This document shows, piece by piece, positions 13,484 to 14,421 of a stretch of 14,421 bases of DNA. The position numbers were made by a program, and so were the translations under genes. The notes under the pieces are model-generated. The model was not told where the DNA came from, searched no databases, and was given only the letters and a program-made list of their open reading frames with translations. How positions within the stretch are numbered: the first letter of the stretch is position 1; every line of letters starts with the position of its first letter. Source of the stretch: Halanaerobiaceae bacterium (GTDB taxonomy: Bacteria; Bacillota; Halanaerobiia; Halanaerobiales; DTU029); NCBI GenBank assembly GCA_012521855.1, contig JAAYLO010000265.1:1-14421 (forward strand), given 5' to 3'.

Positions 13484-14191
13484 GTGGAGAAAAAAGAATT
13501 GCTTTATGAAGGTAAGGCAAAAAAAGTTTATAAGACAGCTGATGAGGACAGGTTTATTGTAATGTTTAAGGATGATGCTACTGCATTTAATGGAAAGAAA
13601 AAGGGGCAAATCCAGAGAAAGGGGATAATGAATACTGCCATAACAAAAATCTTTTTTGAATTGCTGGAAGAGAAGGGAATCCCTACACATTTTATTGAGC
13701 TTGTTTCAGATAATGAGATTCTGGTGAGAGGACTGGAGATATTCAAAATTGAGGTAGTTATGAGGAATATTGCTGCAGGCAGTATTTCAAAAAGACTGGG
13801 ACTGGAAGAAGGTACTATCCTGAAGAAGCCTGTACTGGAGTTTTATTATAAGGATGATGAACTTGGAGATCCCATGATAAATGAATATCATATCTTTGCA
13901 GAAGAACTGGCCACTGAAGAAGAACTGAATACCATTAAAAAAATGGCCTTTGAAATAAATGATATATTACGTGATTTCCTGAAGAAAAGGGGTATTGAGC
14001 TGGTAGATTTCAAGCTGGAATTTGGAAAAGATAAAGCCGGCAGGATATATCTGGCTGACGAGATTTCACCTGATACTTGCCGTTTCTGGGATATCAGCAG
14101 CAAGGAAAAACTGGACAAGGACCGTTTCAGACAGGATCTGGGTAATGTTGAAGATGCTTATCAGGAGATTCTTAGCCGGATTGAAAAATAA
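13484..14191 (+). CDS. purC: SAICAR synthetase
   Basis: 235 residues. The start is GTG 13484, eight bases after GGAGG (13471-13475); the in-frame TTG at 13478 lies two bases from that site and is rejected. Close homologues begin the same way, just before LLYEGKAKKVYK. The enzyme joins CAIR to aspartate using ATP. Motifs: LLYEGKAKKVYK (6-17), KDDATAFNGKKK (29-40), AAGSISKRLG (97-106), LVDFKLEFG (173-181) and DEISPDTCRFWD (192-203), all typical. Length matches the family. It follows purB and precedes purF by 23 bases. Confidence 0.95.
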   Translation: MEKKELLYEGKAKKVYKTADEDRFIVMFKDDATAFNGKKKGQIQRKGIMNTAITKIFFELLEEKGIPTHFIELVSDNEILVRGLEIFKIEVVMRNIAAGSISKRLGLEEGTILKKPVLEFYYKDDELGDPMINEYHIFAEELATEEELNTIKKMAFEINDILRDFLKKRGIELVDFKLEFGKDKAGRIYLADEISPDTCRFWDISSKEKLDKDRFRQDLGNVEDAYQEILSRIEK

Positions 14192-14214
14192 TTAATATAC
14201 AGGGGCTGAAAAAA

Positions 14215-14421
14215 ATGTCAGATAGTTATTGCTTTATTGATGATGATAAAATGAAAGAAGAATGCGGTGTTTTTGGTTTATATGTACCAGGAAAAGCCCG
14301 GGATATAGCTTCACTGTCATATCTAGGACTGCTGGCTTTACAACACAGGGGACAGGAGAGTGCCGGAATCTGTGTAAACAACCAGGGGGTTTTTAAGATA
14401 CATAAGGCCATGGGCCTGGTA
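14215..14421 (+). CDS. purF: Amidophosphoribosyltransferase, N-terminal part (3' end outside window)
   Basis: The first 69 codons from ATG 14215, after AGGGG (14201-14205). The enzyme uses PRPP and glutamine to form phosphoribosylamine, the committing step of the pathway. The text EECGVFGLY (15-23) holds the catalytic N-terminal cysteine (Cys17), exposed after removal of a 16-residue leader, as in the leader-bearing PurF type of Bacillus. LGLLALQHRGQESAGICV (37-54) is the glutaminase core. The PRPP-binding domain is beyond the window. Note that the operon is controlled by a probable PRPP sensor and this enzyme is the PRPP consumer. Confidence 0.95.
   Translation, partial: MSDSYCFIDDDKMKEECGVFGLYVPGKARDIASLSYLGLLALQHRGQESAGICVNNQGVFKIHKAMGLV

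Noticed and set aside
1..14421. CRISPR arrays, tRNA or rRNA genes, insertion sequences and replication origins
   Set aside because: No periodic direct repeats, no cloverleaf-like segments, no transposase text and no DnaA box clusters were seen on either strand.

Overview
The window looks like chromosomal DNA from a low-GC Firmicute, probably an anaerobe of the Clostridia or Halanaerobiia kind. The grounds are strong purine-rich Shine-Dalgarno sites, AT-rich intergenic DNA, extended -10 promoters and a riboswitch-controlled purine operon. The species cannot be fixed from the sequence alone.

Positions 1 to about 5960 are accessory DNA, mostly single small genes on the plus strand and partly decayed. 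It starts with the tail of a NUDIX hydrolase remnant. Next comes an AraC-type regulator with a GyrI-like effector domain, split by a one-base frameshift. A degraded stretch follows, with a LexA-like box ahead of a badly frameshifted GNAT acetyltransferase. Four intact genes come next: a HELHH putative zinc peptidase, a zinc-ribbon NUDIX hydrolase, a pyridoxamine-phosphate-oxidase-like flavoprotein and a class I SAM methyltransferase. After 435 bases of decayed DNA the region ends with a second GNAT gene carrying a single frameshift.

Positions 5961-7010 on the minus strand encode a pyruvate-kinase-like protein that has the barrel and B domain but no C-terminal regulatory domain. It converges on the GNAT gene with overlapping stop codons, and is divergent from an intact tldD-tldE pair (7209-9873) that encodes a TldD/TldE-type metalloprotease.

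Positions 9896 to the end hold the start of a purine biosynthesis operon, purD-purE-purB-purC-purF, with purF running off the window. A strong promoter is followed by two adjacent RNA aptamers, a guanine-class purine riboswitch and a ykkC-family subtype 2 aptamer that the context identifies as a PRPP sensor. One long terminator hairpin overlaps the 3' end of the second aptamer. This is a known but rare tandem arrangement. Established work on such tandems predicts transcription that is promoted by PRPP, the substrate of the PurF step, and repressed by guanine, an end product.

The tandem riboswitch is the most notable system here. Secondary points of interest are a 13-nt perfect complement to the regulator gene's ribosome-binding site just after its stop codon, a near-perfect SOS box, and the one-domain-short pyruvate kinase homologue.
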